This document shows positions 23,637 through 31,500 of a stretch of DNA of 34,602 nucleotides, in pieces. The position numbers and the translations under genes are program-made. How positions within the stretch are numbered: position 1 is the first letter of the stretch; every line of letters starts with the position of its first letter. Under the pieces are notes generated by a model that was not told where the DNA came from, did not search any database, and saw only the letters and a program-made list of their open reading frames with translations. The stretch is from contig JAULUH010000071.1 in NCBI GenBank assembly GCA_032111745.1, forward strand, positions 1-34,602, in the 5' to 3' direction. The stretch is from JAULUH01 sp032111745. Its GTDB lineage: Bacteria > Chloroflexota > Anaerolineae > JAAEKA01.

Positions 23637-24470
23637 TTCGCCGTGCTCGTACAACTGGCCCCTAACCACCGGGGGAGAGGTGGGGCTAGGGCTGCCGGCA
23701 GCGGGCTCGGGCGTGATGCCGATGGCATCATAGGCGCCAAAAGGCTCAGGCGCTGCGATCGCCAGGCCACCATTCCCTGTCGTGTCGACCTGGAATAGCC
23801 CACCACTCACCCGCTCCTCGCCCTTGATCAGCCACACCTGGTAGGCCATGCCCTCGTCTAGAGGCGGCAGGGACTGGGCGTGAATGAAGCCGACGGTGCG
23901 GTCTGGGTTACAGACGACGGTGGCGCTGGCATTGGTAGCCTCACCGGCAGGGCCGGCCGGCAGCTCCACTCGCACGAATTGGCCTTCGCCCACCATCGCC
24001 AGGAGCGCCTCCTGCTCGTCGAGCCGGGCAGCCAAGCGTTGCTGCTGCTCACGGAGCTGCCCCACTTGCGAGCCCCACAACAGGCTGACGCCGATCAACA
24101 CTACCAACGCCACTCCAGCCACGGCCAGGGCCGGCCGCAGCTGGGGCGCAGCCAGCGCCTCCCGCAGCCTTTGCCAGAGACCTGGCGACTGAGGCTGTGG
24201 TGCAGATGGCCCAGGAGCCGGCACCCGGGGGCCAGTGGCAACCCGCAGCTGCTCCGCCAGGTGAGCAGGTGCTGGAACAGCGGGCGCGCTGAAGAGCATG
24301 GCCTCTGCCAACGCCATGTAGCGGGCGAGCTCCGCCACAGCCTCCGGGCACTGCGCCAGGTGCGTCTTGACGAACTCGGTCTCATCCGGATCGGTGGCGC
24401 CCAGGCTATAGGCGGGAATCAGATCCAGAACCAACTGGCAATCTTGCTGTTCGACCCTTCTGGCGGTCAT
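23628..24470 (-). CDS. RskA-type anti-sigma factor
   Basis: A 280-residue membrane anti-sigma factor. The cytoplasmic N-terminal part (about 1-70) contains L-I-P-A-Y-S-L-G-A, then E-x-x-x-V-x-x-H-L-A-x-C-P, typical of anti-sigma-K proteins. A Pro-rich linker leads to one transmembrane helix (about 115-135), a short coiled coil (R-E-Q-Q-Q-R-L) and an extracytoplasmic RskA domain with A-Y-Q-V-W-L-I-K-G and V-S-G-G-L-F. It should hold the ECF sigma factor encoded 72 bases upstream until regulated proteolysis. I chose the ATG at 24470; a GTG at 24488 is in frame. Neither has a strong ribosome site. Confidence 0.88.
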   Translation of the reverse strand: MTARRVEQQDCQLVLDLIPAYSLGATDPDETEFVKTHLAQCPEAVAELARYMALAEAMLFSAPAVPAPAHLAEQLRVATGPRVPAPGPSAPQPQSPGLWQRLREALAAPQLRPALAVAGVALVVLIGVSLLWGSQVGQLREQQQRLAARLDEQEALLAMVGEGQFVRVELPAGPAGEATNASATVVCNPDRTVGFIHAQSLPPLDEGMAYQVWLIKGEERVSGGLFQVDTTGNGGLAIAAPEPFGAYDAIGITPEPAAGSPSPTSPPVVRGQLYEHGEDA

Positions 24471-24542
24471 GGTTTCTTCAATCACCACAGATCAGCTTGC
24501 GTCTGCAATAATAGATACGTTCACAAATGCACATTCGGATCT

Positions 24543-25142
24543 TTATGGACCAAGGTTCTTTGGCGCCTCTGTAGACTCTACCCAGAGCGCCCGCAATTTC
24601 TGCAGGCCCAGGCGGGCGCGGGTTTTGACTGTTCCCAGGGGTAGGTTCAGGTGCTCAGCCAGCTCACTATGGGTCAGGCCGTGGAAGAAGGCGAGCTCGA
24701 TGACCTGTGCCTGTTCGGCGGGCAACTCCACCATCAGGTCGCGCAACAGCTGGCCATCTTGCCAGCGGGCGTCGCCGACGAGCCCCTGGCCTGCCGCAGG
24801 GTCGGGAAGGCGGTCCAGGTTGTCGAGCCCCCCGACGTATTGTCGCTGCTCGCGGCGGAGATGATCGATGGCGGTGTATCGCGCGATGGTCAGGAGCCAG
24901 CTGCCGAGCTGTCCCTTGTCTGGATCCCAGCTCAGGCTCCTGTGCCACACTTTCAGAAAGGTGTCCTGCGTGGCTTCTTCGGCCAGGGGGGCCTGGCGCA
25001 GCACGCGCAGCGCCAGGCTGTATACCTGGTTACCATAGCGCTGATAGAGGGCCATGAGCGCGTGCTGATCCTCATGCACGATGCGTTGCATGAGATCGAC
25101 ATCGCTTAAGGTCGAGTCAGGGAGGGGTTGGCTCGCTGGCAT
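24543..25142 (-). CDS. ECF RNA polymerase sigma factor
   Basis: A 199-residue sigma-70 family protein of the extracytoplasmic-function class. Region 2 (about 25-95) has A-L-Y-Q-R-Y, A-E-E-A-T-Q-D-T-F-L-K-V-W and W-L-L-T-I-A-R-Y-T-A-I-D-H-L-R-R. Region 4 (about 140-190) has L-P-A-E-Q-A-Q-V-I-E-L-A-F-F-H-G-L-T-H, then L-P-L-G-T-V-K-T-R-A-R. The frame stays open further upstream, but homology begins after the ATG at 25142, and the extra length would overlap the divergent lipoprotein. It is paired with the RskA anti-sigma gene immediately downstream, close to SigK/RskA-type systems. The divergent YceI lipoprotein is the best candidate target, though no matching promoter motif was found. Confidence 0.93.
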   Translation of the reverse strand: MPASQPLPDSTLSDVDLMQRIVHEDQHALMALYQRYGNQVYSLALRVLRQAPLAEEATQDTFLKVWHRSLSWDPDKGQLGSWLLTIARYTAIDHLRREQRQYVGGLDNLDRLPDPAAGQGLVGDARWQDGQLLRDLMVELPAEQAQVIELAFFHGLTHSELAEHLNLPLGTVKTRARLGLQKLRALWVESTEAPKNLGP

Positions 25143-25359
25143 TGCGGCGAGTCTAGCATAGGTCGGGCAGCGGCGCAAGGTGGGACCGGCGTGCCACAGA
25201 TCCGATGAGGTCTCACCCGGAGCCTGTAGATCCAAACTGTGGGCACCGTGCGATATAGAGAGTGAAAGAACGCCAGACATGGCCACCACCAGTGATCCAG
25301 CGGGCATGACAGGTGGTAGACCATGGCCGGGCCATTCCACGATCAATAGGAGGTAGCAG

Positions 25360-26508
25360 ATGAATAATCTACGAAAATCCCCGCGGTGGCGTGCTGTCAA
25401 CGTACCACTGGTAGTGATCAGCCTTGCGCTGGCAGGATTGGTGCTGGCTGCGTGCCCGGCAGCACCGGAAGCGCCGGCAGTTCCAGCAGAGACCGCGGCG
25501 CCGGCACCGACAACACAGCCACCGGCACCCACGGCCACCACGGCACCTGCCCCTGAGCCTGCACCGACTGCGGTGCCCGAACCCGAGCCTGTTACCCTGA
25601 CCCCGGCAGTCGCAGTAGAGGATCAGAACATAGCAGGTGGCGCGGTTACCGTAGCCGAGGTAATCAGTGATGGCCCAGGCTGGATCGTAATCCACGCCGC
25701 CGCAGAGGGCAGCCCGGGACCGGTGCTAGGCTATGCTGCCGTCGCGGACGGCACCAACCAGGATGTGGTGGTGGAGATCGCGGCCGACCAGGCCACGGAG
25801 ACGCTGTACGCCATGCTACATGCCGACGGCGGCATGGTGGGCTCCTATGAGTTTCCCGGCGCCGATGGCCCGGTCATGGCCGGCGAGCAGATGGTGTCGC
25901 CGGCCTTCCAGGTCACCGGTGGCATAGCGGCGGCGACGGAGGAGCCGGCCGAAGAGGCTGCGGTCCAGGTCAGAACCTTTGCCATCGTGCCTGAGCAAAC
26001 CACAGCCCAGTACAGCATCGACGAGACATTCATCAACGACAGCAACCGATTTGCCACGGCCATCGGCAAGACCAGCGTCGTGGAGGGCAGGCTGGCCCTG
26101 AACTATGCCGACCCGGCGCAGAGCGAGCTGGGGGAGATCACGGTCGACATCAGCACGCTGGCCAGCGACTCTGGTCGGCGGGATAACGCCATCCGGGAGC
26201 GTTGGCTGGAGTCAGCCAGGTTCCCAGTTGCGAGCTTCAAGGGCACGGAGATCCGCGGCTTCCCGGCCGACCCGCAGGAGGGACAGCCCATCGAGTTTCA
26301 GCTAGCGGGGGACATGACGATCAAGGAGACCACGCGTGAGCAGGTGTGGGACGTGACCGCCACCCTCGACGGCGATACACTGACGGGCACGGCGACCACC
26401 TTCCTGATGCTGGCCGACTACACCGTGCCGGTGCCCGAGATCCTGGGGATCGTCAGCGTCACCGATGGCCTGACCGCCACCCTGGACTTCACCATGGTGG
26501 GTCAGTGA
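25360..26508 (+). CDS. Lipoprotein with DUF7282 and YceI-like domains
   Basis: A 382-residue predicted lipoprotein. The signal peptide ends in the lipobox L-V-L-A-A-C with lipidated C32. A long Ala/Pro/Thr/Glu-rich linker (about 35-85) leads to a DUF7282-like beta domain (about 90-185: G-W-I-V-I-H, then L-Y-A-M-L-H-A-D-G-G) and, after a second linker, a YceI-like lipocalin-type domain (about 205-380: F-A-I-V-P-E-Q-T-T-A-Q-Y, then V-E-G-R-L-A-L, and F-P-V-A-S-F-K). YceI proteins bind isoprenoid or other hydrophobic ligands; the DUF7282 role is unknown. The ATG has a strong AGGAGGT site (25348-25354). It is divergent from the ECF sigma gene, suggesting membership of that regulon. Hairpins follow at 26525-26578 and 26648-26680. 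Confidence 0.9.
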   Translation: MNNLRKSPRWRAVNVPLVVISLALAGLVLAACPAAPEAPAVPAETAAPAPTTQPPAPTATTAPAPEPAPTAVPEPEPVTLTPAVAVEDQNIAGGAVTVAEVISDGPGWIVIHAAAEGSPGPVLGYAAVADGTNQDVVVEIAADQATETLYAMLHADGGMVGSYEFPGADGPVMAGEQMVSPAFQVTGGIAAATEEPAEEAAVQVRTFAIVPEQTTAQYSIDETFINDSNRFATAIGKTSVVEGRLALNYADPAQSELGEITVDISTLASDSGRRDNAIRERWLESARFPVASFKGTEIRGFPADPQEGQPIEFQLAGDMTIKETTREQVWDVTATLDGDTLTGTATTFLMLADYTVPVPEILGIVSVTDGLTATLDFTMVGQ

Positions 26509-26524
26509 TCCGCGAGCGCGCAAC

Positions 26525-26578
26525 GTTCCCATTAACAACACTTTTCCCGGAGAAACAATTAACGGGATTAATGGGAAC
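26525..26578. repeat. 11-bp inverted repeat with an AT-rich loop
   Basis: Perfect arms GTTCCCATTAA (26525-26535) and TTAATGGGAAC (26568-26578) lie 32 bases apart, 17 bases after the lipoprotein stop. The segment is far more AT-rich than its surroundings. It could be a weak terminator, an mRNA 3' structure or a remnant of a small mobile element. Confidence 0.8.
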
Positions 26579-26647
26579 AGGTGCTGCGACAGGGGGAGGA
26601 TGATGCCACCTGGTGGCCGACAGCGCGGTCCTGGGCGGTGACACAGA

Positions 26648-26680
26648 CCGGGCCGGCACCCCGGGGAGGTGCCGGCCCGG
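26648..26680. terminator. Strong bidirectional hairpin between lipoprotein and dodecin genes
   Basis: Perfect 13-bp arms CCGGGCCGGCACC (26648-26660) and GGTGCCGGCCCGG (26668-26680) have a 7-base loop. It lies 20 bases beyond the dodecin stop, between convergent genes. Confidence 0.85.
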
Positions 26681-26700
26681 TGCACAGGCAGGGGTGGGGC

Positions 26701-26907
26701 TTAGCGTTCGATGCGGAAGGAGACCTCGGCCCGCACGCGGAACACGTCGACGGTGCCATCTTCCTTCATACGGATGTCAAACTCGCTGATGCCGATGCGG
26801 GTGATGCCACGCAGGGTGGCCTTGGCTTCCTTGATCACGTTGTTGGCTGCGTCTTCCCAGCTGGTGGGAGATTCGCCGACGAGCTGGATGATCTTGACGA
26901 CCGACAT
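26701..26907 (-). CDS. Dodecin family flavin-binding protein
   Basis: A 68-residue protein with the dodecin signature throughout: V-V-K-I-I-Q-L-V-G-E-S-P-T-S-W-E-D-A-A, then A-K-A-T-L-R-G-I and a final beta-strand ending in F-R-I-E-R. Trp17 is the flavin-stacking residue. Dodecins assemble as hollow dodecamers that store or buffer FMN, riboflavin or lumichrome. The ATG at 26907 has a strong AAGGAGGT site, and a near-consensus promoter lies at 26998-27026. It is monocistronic and ends at the hairpin 26648-26680. Confidence 0.94.
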   Translation of the reverse strand: MSVVKIIQLVGESPTSWEDAANNVIKEAKATLRGITRIGISEFDIRMKEDGTVDVFRVRAEVSFRIER

Positions 26908-26997
26908 AGTGTACCTCCTTGTACGGCATAGAGATGGGGAGTAGGTTGGGCGCTACAGTCTGGAGCGAGCACGTCACAAACGTGCCAGCTTGCACAA

Positions 26998-27026
26998 AGC
27001 ATACCACCGAACGAGCAACATGTCAA
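26998..27026 (-). promoter_or_regulatory. Near-consensus sigma-70 promoter for dodecin
   Basis: On the minus strand a perfect TTGACA (27021-27026) and TATGCT (26998-27003) are 17 bases apart. The expected start is near 26991, with a leader of about 84 bases. Confidence 0.8.
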
Positions 27027-27039
27027 CTCAACGCGGGCT

Positions 27040-27068
27040 TTGACACACTGCGTCATATACCGTATACT
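27040..27068 (+). promoter_or_regulatory. Near-consensus sigma-70 promoter for the SCP-x-type thiolase
   Basis: A perfect TTGACA (27040-27045) and TATACT (27063-27068) are 17 bases apart. The -35 boxes of this and the dodecin promoter are only 13 bases apart, so both polymerases would compete for nearly the same DNA. Confidence 0.82.
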
Positions 27069-27106
27069 TCATGGCGAAAAGCCAGTCTCCCCTATAGGAG
27101 CGGGTG

Positions 27107-28270
27107 ATGCGCGACATCTACATTGCTGGAGTGGGACAAGCACCGGTAACCAAGAGCACAGACCTATCGATACGCCAGCTGGCGGCCGGGCCGGTGAAGG
27201 CCGCCCTGGCCGACGCCCAGCTAGAGCGGGTGGACGCGCTGTTTGTGGGCAACATGTTGTCGGGCATGCTCAGCCAGCAACAGCACCTGGGGGCCCTGGT
27301 AGCCGATGCAGCAGGTTTGCGCGGGGTAGAGGCAGCGACGGCGGAGGCGGCCTGCAGCTCCGGTGCGGCGGCCATGCGCTGGGGGGTGATGGCCATTGCC
27401 AGTGGCCTGCACGACGCCGTGGTGGTGGTCGGGGTGGAGAAGATGACCCACACGGACCGCTATGAGACGACGCGGGCGCTGGCCGCGGCCAGCGACTGGG
27501 ACACCGAGGGCTCCAAGGGGCACAACTTCGTCAGCCTGAATGCGCTGTTGATGCAGGAGTACATCGCCCGCTACCGGGTGAACCGCTCGCTCTTTGCGGC
27601 GTTCGCCATCAACGCCCACCAGAACGCCCTGACCAACCCCAATGCCCTGTTTCAGAAACCCCTGGACGTGATGACATACGAGCAGTCGAAGGTGATCTAC
27701 GATCCGATCCGCCTGTACGATGCCTCGCCGATCTGCGATGGCGCGGCCGCGCTGGTGTTGGTTGCGGGCGACAAGATGGGTCGCTCCACCAGTGGCCGGC
27801 CGGCGGTGCGGGTGGCCGCCTCGGCGGCGGCCACGGACAGCGTGGGCATTGCGGATCGCCGCGATCGGCTGGTGTTGGATGGGGCAATGGTGTCAAGCCG
27901 GCGCGCCTATGCCCAGGCCAACCTGGGGCCTGATGGGATGGACATCTTCGAGCTGCACGATGCGTATACGATCATGTCGGTGCTGGCGCTGGAGAGTGCC
28001 GGCTTTGCGCGACCGGGCCAGGGGTTGAGGCTAGGGGTGGATGGTGAGATCGGCCTGCGGGGGAGGGTTCCCGTCTCGACGATGGGTGGGCTGAAGGCCC
28101 GGGGCCATCCGGTGGGGGCAACAGGGGTGTACCAGCTGGTTGAGCTCTATCTGCAGTTGACGGGCCAGGCGGGGGCGAACCAGGTGCCCGATGCCCGGGT
28201 GGCGATGGCGCAGAACATCGGTGGGACGGGGGCGACGGTGATTACGCATGTATTGGAGCGCATGGATTAG
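27107..28270 (+). CDS. Thiolase of the SCP-x / lipid-transfer type
   Basis: A 387-residue thiolase-fold enzyme. Nucleophilic cysteine lies in E-A-A-C-S-S-G-A-A-A (about residue 84). The C-terminal half has E-L-H-D-A-Y in place of the usual N-E-A-F and G-L-K-A-R-G-H-P-V-G-A-T-G with the catalytic histidine. The second cysteine of classical thiolases is replaced in the final G-G-T-G-A-T-V-I-T-H. These features mark the SCP-x/archaeal-type subfamily, whose members often act with a DUF35 OB-fold partner and sometimes with HMG-CoA synthase; neither is in the window. The likely reaction is acyl-CoA thiolysis or condensation of unknown chain length. The ATG at 27107 has AGGAG 6 bases upstream; a GTG sits directly before it. 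Confidence 0.9.
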   Translation: MRDIYIAGVGQAPVTKSTDLSIRQLAAGPVKAALADAQLERVDALFVGNMLSGMLSQQQHLGALVADAAGLRGVEAATAEAACSSGAAAMRWGVMAIASGLHDAVVVVGVEKMTHTDRYETTRALAAASDWDTEGSKGHNFVSLNALLMQEYIARYRVNRSLFAAFAINAHQNALTNPNALFQKPLDVMTYEQSKVIYDPIRLYDASPICDGAAALVLVAGDKMGRSTSGRPAVRVAASAAATDSVGIADRRDRLVLDGAMVSSRRAYAQANLGPDGMDIFELHDAYTIMSVLALESAGFARPGQGLRLGVDGEIGLRGRVPVSTMGGLKARGHPVGATGVYQLVELYLQLTGQAGANQVPDARVAMAQNIGGTGATVITHVLERMD

Positions 28271-28529
28271 GGGCGGGTAGGGAGGTGATCGAATCCCCAT
28301 GTAGTGATGGGTGGAGATCGCGGCGGCAGTAGTTGGAACGGGTGGACGATGTGGCCACGCCTGGTGGAAGTCCGCGAAGGGGGCGGGCAAATCATCCCGG
28401 AAGGGACGGAGGCCTGCGCCCTGCGAGGGGATAGGCGCGAGGCAGAGGCGGCAATGACCCCGGGCGGCATTAGTTGGAATGAATGGCTACGGAGGGCACG
28501 CCCCTACAATGGGAGGGACTTCGACTCCG
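28271..28529. other. Gene-free spacer with a 17-bp direct repeat
   Basis: No gene is supported here. The 17-mer GGCGGCAGTAGTTGGAA (28322-28338) recurs at 28463-28479 with one change (G to T). CGCCCCTAC at 28499-28507 is the reverse complement of the 9-mer at 9345-9353. The sequence between thiolase and cyclase genes is otherwise featureless and purine-rich. Confidence 0.6.
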
Positions 28530-31500
28530 TCATGGAGAGGAGGGGGTGCTGTAGCGTTGCTCGAGGGAGAGGGTGAGGGCGAGGGCGTCTTCGAGGGGGA
28601 GGGCACGGCCTTCGGCGGTGGCCTTGTCTTGCTCGCCGGGACCCATGATGGAACAGACGGTGTCAAGGGCGGCGGAAAGCTTGGCGGCCTGGGCGGGGGT
28701 CTGGGGGGTGCCTATAGCCTCGCGGAGGGTAGCGGCGGCGCCCACCAGCCGCAGTGCCGCGAGCAGCTCTCCCTCTTGGGCGGCCAGGGGCGCGACGTCC
28801 TCCAGGAGGTGGGCCAGGCCCCAGCGGTCGTCGAGATCGCGGTAAATCGCCAGGCTCTCACCATAGAGGCGCCAGGCCATGGCGCGGTGACCCTGGGTCC
28901 GGGCCACGTTGGCCAGGTTATTGAGGGTGATGGCGATCATGTGGCGGTCGCCGATCTCACGCAGCAGGAAGAGTGCCTCCTCGAGCCGGCGGCGGGCGGC
29001 GTCGAGGTCTTCGCGATCCAGGGCCACATTTCCGAGGTTGTTGAGCGAGTTGGCGATGGACCAGTGGTCGTCCAGACGGCGCCTGATGGCCAGGGCTTCC
29101 TCGTGATAGCCCTCGGCCACGGCATAGTCCTGGCGAATGCGAGCGAGGATGCCGAGGTTGCTGAGCATGCTGGCCTGGCGCGCAGAGTCTCCGAGCTCCC
29201 GGTTGAGGTCGAGGCTTTGCTGCCACAGGGTGCCGGCACGATGATAGTCACCCTGTTGGGTAGCCAGGATGCCGGCGATGCCCAAGGCATGGGCGATGCC
29301 GGAGCGGTTGCCAGTGGCATGGAAGCCCGCCTGGGCCTCGCCGAGCCAGCGCATGGCATCGTCGTACCTACCGCGCTTACGGATGAGCTCAGCCAGGGCG
29401 GCCTCGCAGTCGGCCTGGGCTCCGCGATCGCCGAGGACACGGGCCAGCTCCAGCCCTTGCAGGTATCTTTCCTCGGCCTCCTCCCAGCGCCCCACCAGGG
29501 CGAGCACCATGCCCAGCTGGCGCAGCACCCGCACCTTCTCGGTGCCGGCGAGCAGGGGCAGGACCTTGCGGAAATACTCGATCGCTGCCTCGTTAGCGTA
29601 GTCGGCCTGGGCTACCTCTCCGGCCATGAGCAGGTACTCGCGCTGCTTGGCCTCGTCGGTGCCGCGCTCGTAGTGATAGGCCAGAAGGCTGGCGTAAGGG
29701 CGGAGGTTGCTGCTGTAGGTGCGCTCCAGGTAAGCGCCGACGCGCTCGTGGAGGGTGGCGCGGGTGGCATAGAGCAGGCTCTCGTAGGCGGCTTCCTGGG
29801 TGATCACGTGCTTGAAGATATGGGTGAGGTCAGGCTCAGGGGTATCGAGGGGGGTCAGGTCCAGGTCACTAAGAACCTGGAGATGGTCGCGTACGAGGTC
29901 CAGGGGAAGCGGCTCGGGGTAGACCCCCCAGACGGTATTAGCGCGAAACTGGCGGCCGATCACACCGGCCACCTTAATGGTGACCTGCTGGCCCTCGGTC
30001 AGGCGATCGATACGGCTGAGCACCAGGCTGTGAAGGCTGGCTGGCAGATCCAGATGGGCCAGGGCGTGGGACTCCTCGGGACTGATGCCCCGGTCATGCA
30101 GGTAGTTCAGGAATTCCTCGATATAGAAGGGATTGCCAGCGGCGCGGGATGCCACCCGCTCCAGAAAGGCCTCGGGGATGGAGGAATCGGGGCCGAAGAA
30201 CTGATCCAGGCGGGAACGCAGAAGCTGCCCGGCCTCATCCCGGGTTAGCTCAGACAGGGTGATCTGTTCGAAATTGGGCAGCTGAAACAGGCGCTGGGCT
30301 GCGGCCTCGAGGGGATCGAGGGGCCGGAAGACATAGAGCATGAGCACAGGCAGGCTGGCGATGGTGCGGCCGATGACCTCGGCCAGGTCGCGGGAGAGGG
30401 GATCGATCCAGTGGCACTCGTCGAGCACCAACAGCGTGGGATGCTCGGCGACCAGGGCGCGCAGGCATTCCACCAGGAGGCTTTCCAGGGAGGATTTGTG
30501 CAGCTTGGCATCGAAGGTGGCGGTCAGCTCGTTGTCGGGGATAGGGAGGTTGAGCAGAATGCCGAGGAGAGGGAGCCGGGGCAGGAGGCGGGGGTTGATC
30601 TGGCCCAGGCGTTCGGCGAGCCGGCTCACCTGTTGATCGGCAGGCCAGGCTGAGTCGAGATGGAAGAGATCACGCCAAATGCCGCGCCACACGAGGTAGC
30701 TGATGGAGGTGCCATAGGAGCGGCATTCGCCGGCATGGCTGCGCAGGCCGCGCGCGCCGGCCATACGGATGGCCTCGGCAGCCAGCCGGGACTTGCCCAT
30801 GCCGGCCTCGGCTGTGATGCCGAGGACCTGGCCGCGCCCCTGCTGGACCTGGGACAGCTTCTCCTCGAGGACCTGGCGCTCGTGAGCCCGGCCGACCATG
30901 GGCGTGGTATAGCGCGCTTCCAGGAGACGTACGCTGCCACGCTCGCCGTGACCGAGCAGACTGAAGACGGCGATGGGCTCGCTTTTGCCCTTGACGGCGA
31001 TGTCGGGCAGGCTGAGCCAGCGGAATGCGGTGCCCATCATGGACCTGGCGCTGGCGGTGACCAGGATCTCGCCGGCGGAGGCGGCCTGCATGAGCCGGGC
31101 GGCGGCGTTGACCGGGTCACCCATCACGCCATACATGCGTCGCGTCGCTCCGCCATAGGCGCCGCTGCGCACGCGGCCGCGCGCCACGCCGATCTGCACG
31201 CAGTCGATGAACGAGAGATGGTCGGGCCTGTCGACGAGGTCCAGGGCGGCGGAGCCGGCTCGGACAGCATCATCCTCATGGGCGATGGGAGCGCCGAAGG
31301 CCGTATAGAGGTAGCTACCCTTGTCGCCGAGGATCAGGCTGAGAAGGCTGGCCTCGTAGTTGGCCAGGGTACTCTGAACCCAGCAGATGAACTCGTTGAG
31401 TTTGTGACCGGCTAAGGGGTCATGGTCGTAGTCGATACCGCCGAAGCTGAGGAAGAACGTGATGGCTGGCCGCAGTTCGGCCAGGAGGTCGCCCCCCCCC

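Noticed and set aside
25143..25541. N-terminal extension of the ECF sigma factor
   Set aside because: The frame stays open but would overlap the divergent lipoprotein start and signal peptide; sigma homology begins after the ATG at 25142.
28479..30248. Long plus-strand frame opposite the TPR/ATPase gene (589 codons)
   Set aside because: It mirrors the minus-strand TPR repeats, shows only Gly/Leu/Val-rich sequence and has no ribosome site or domain.
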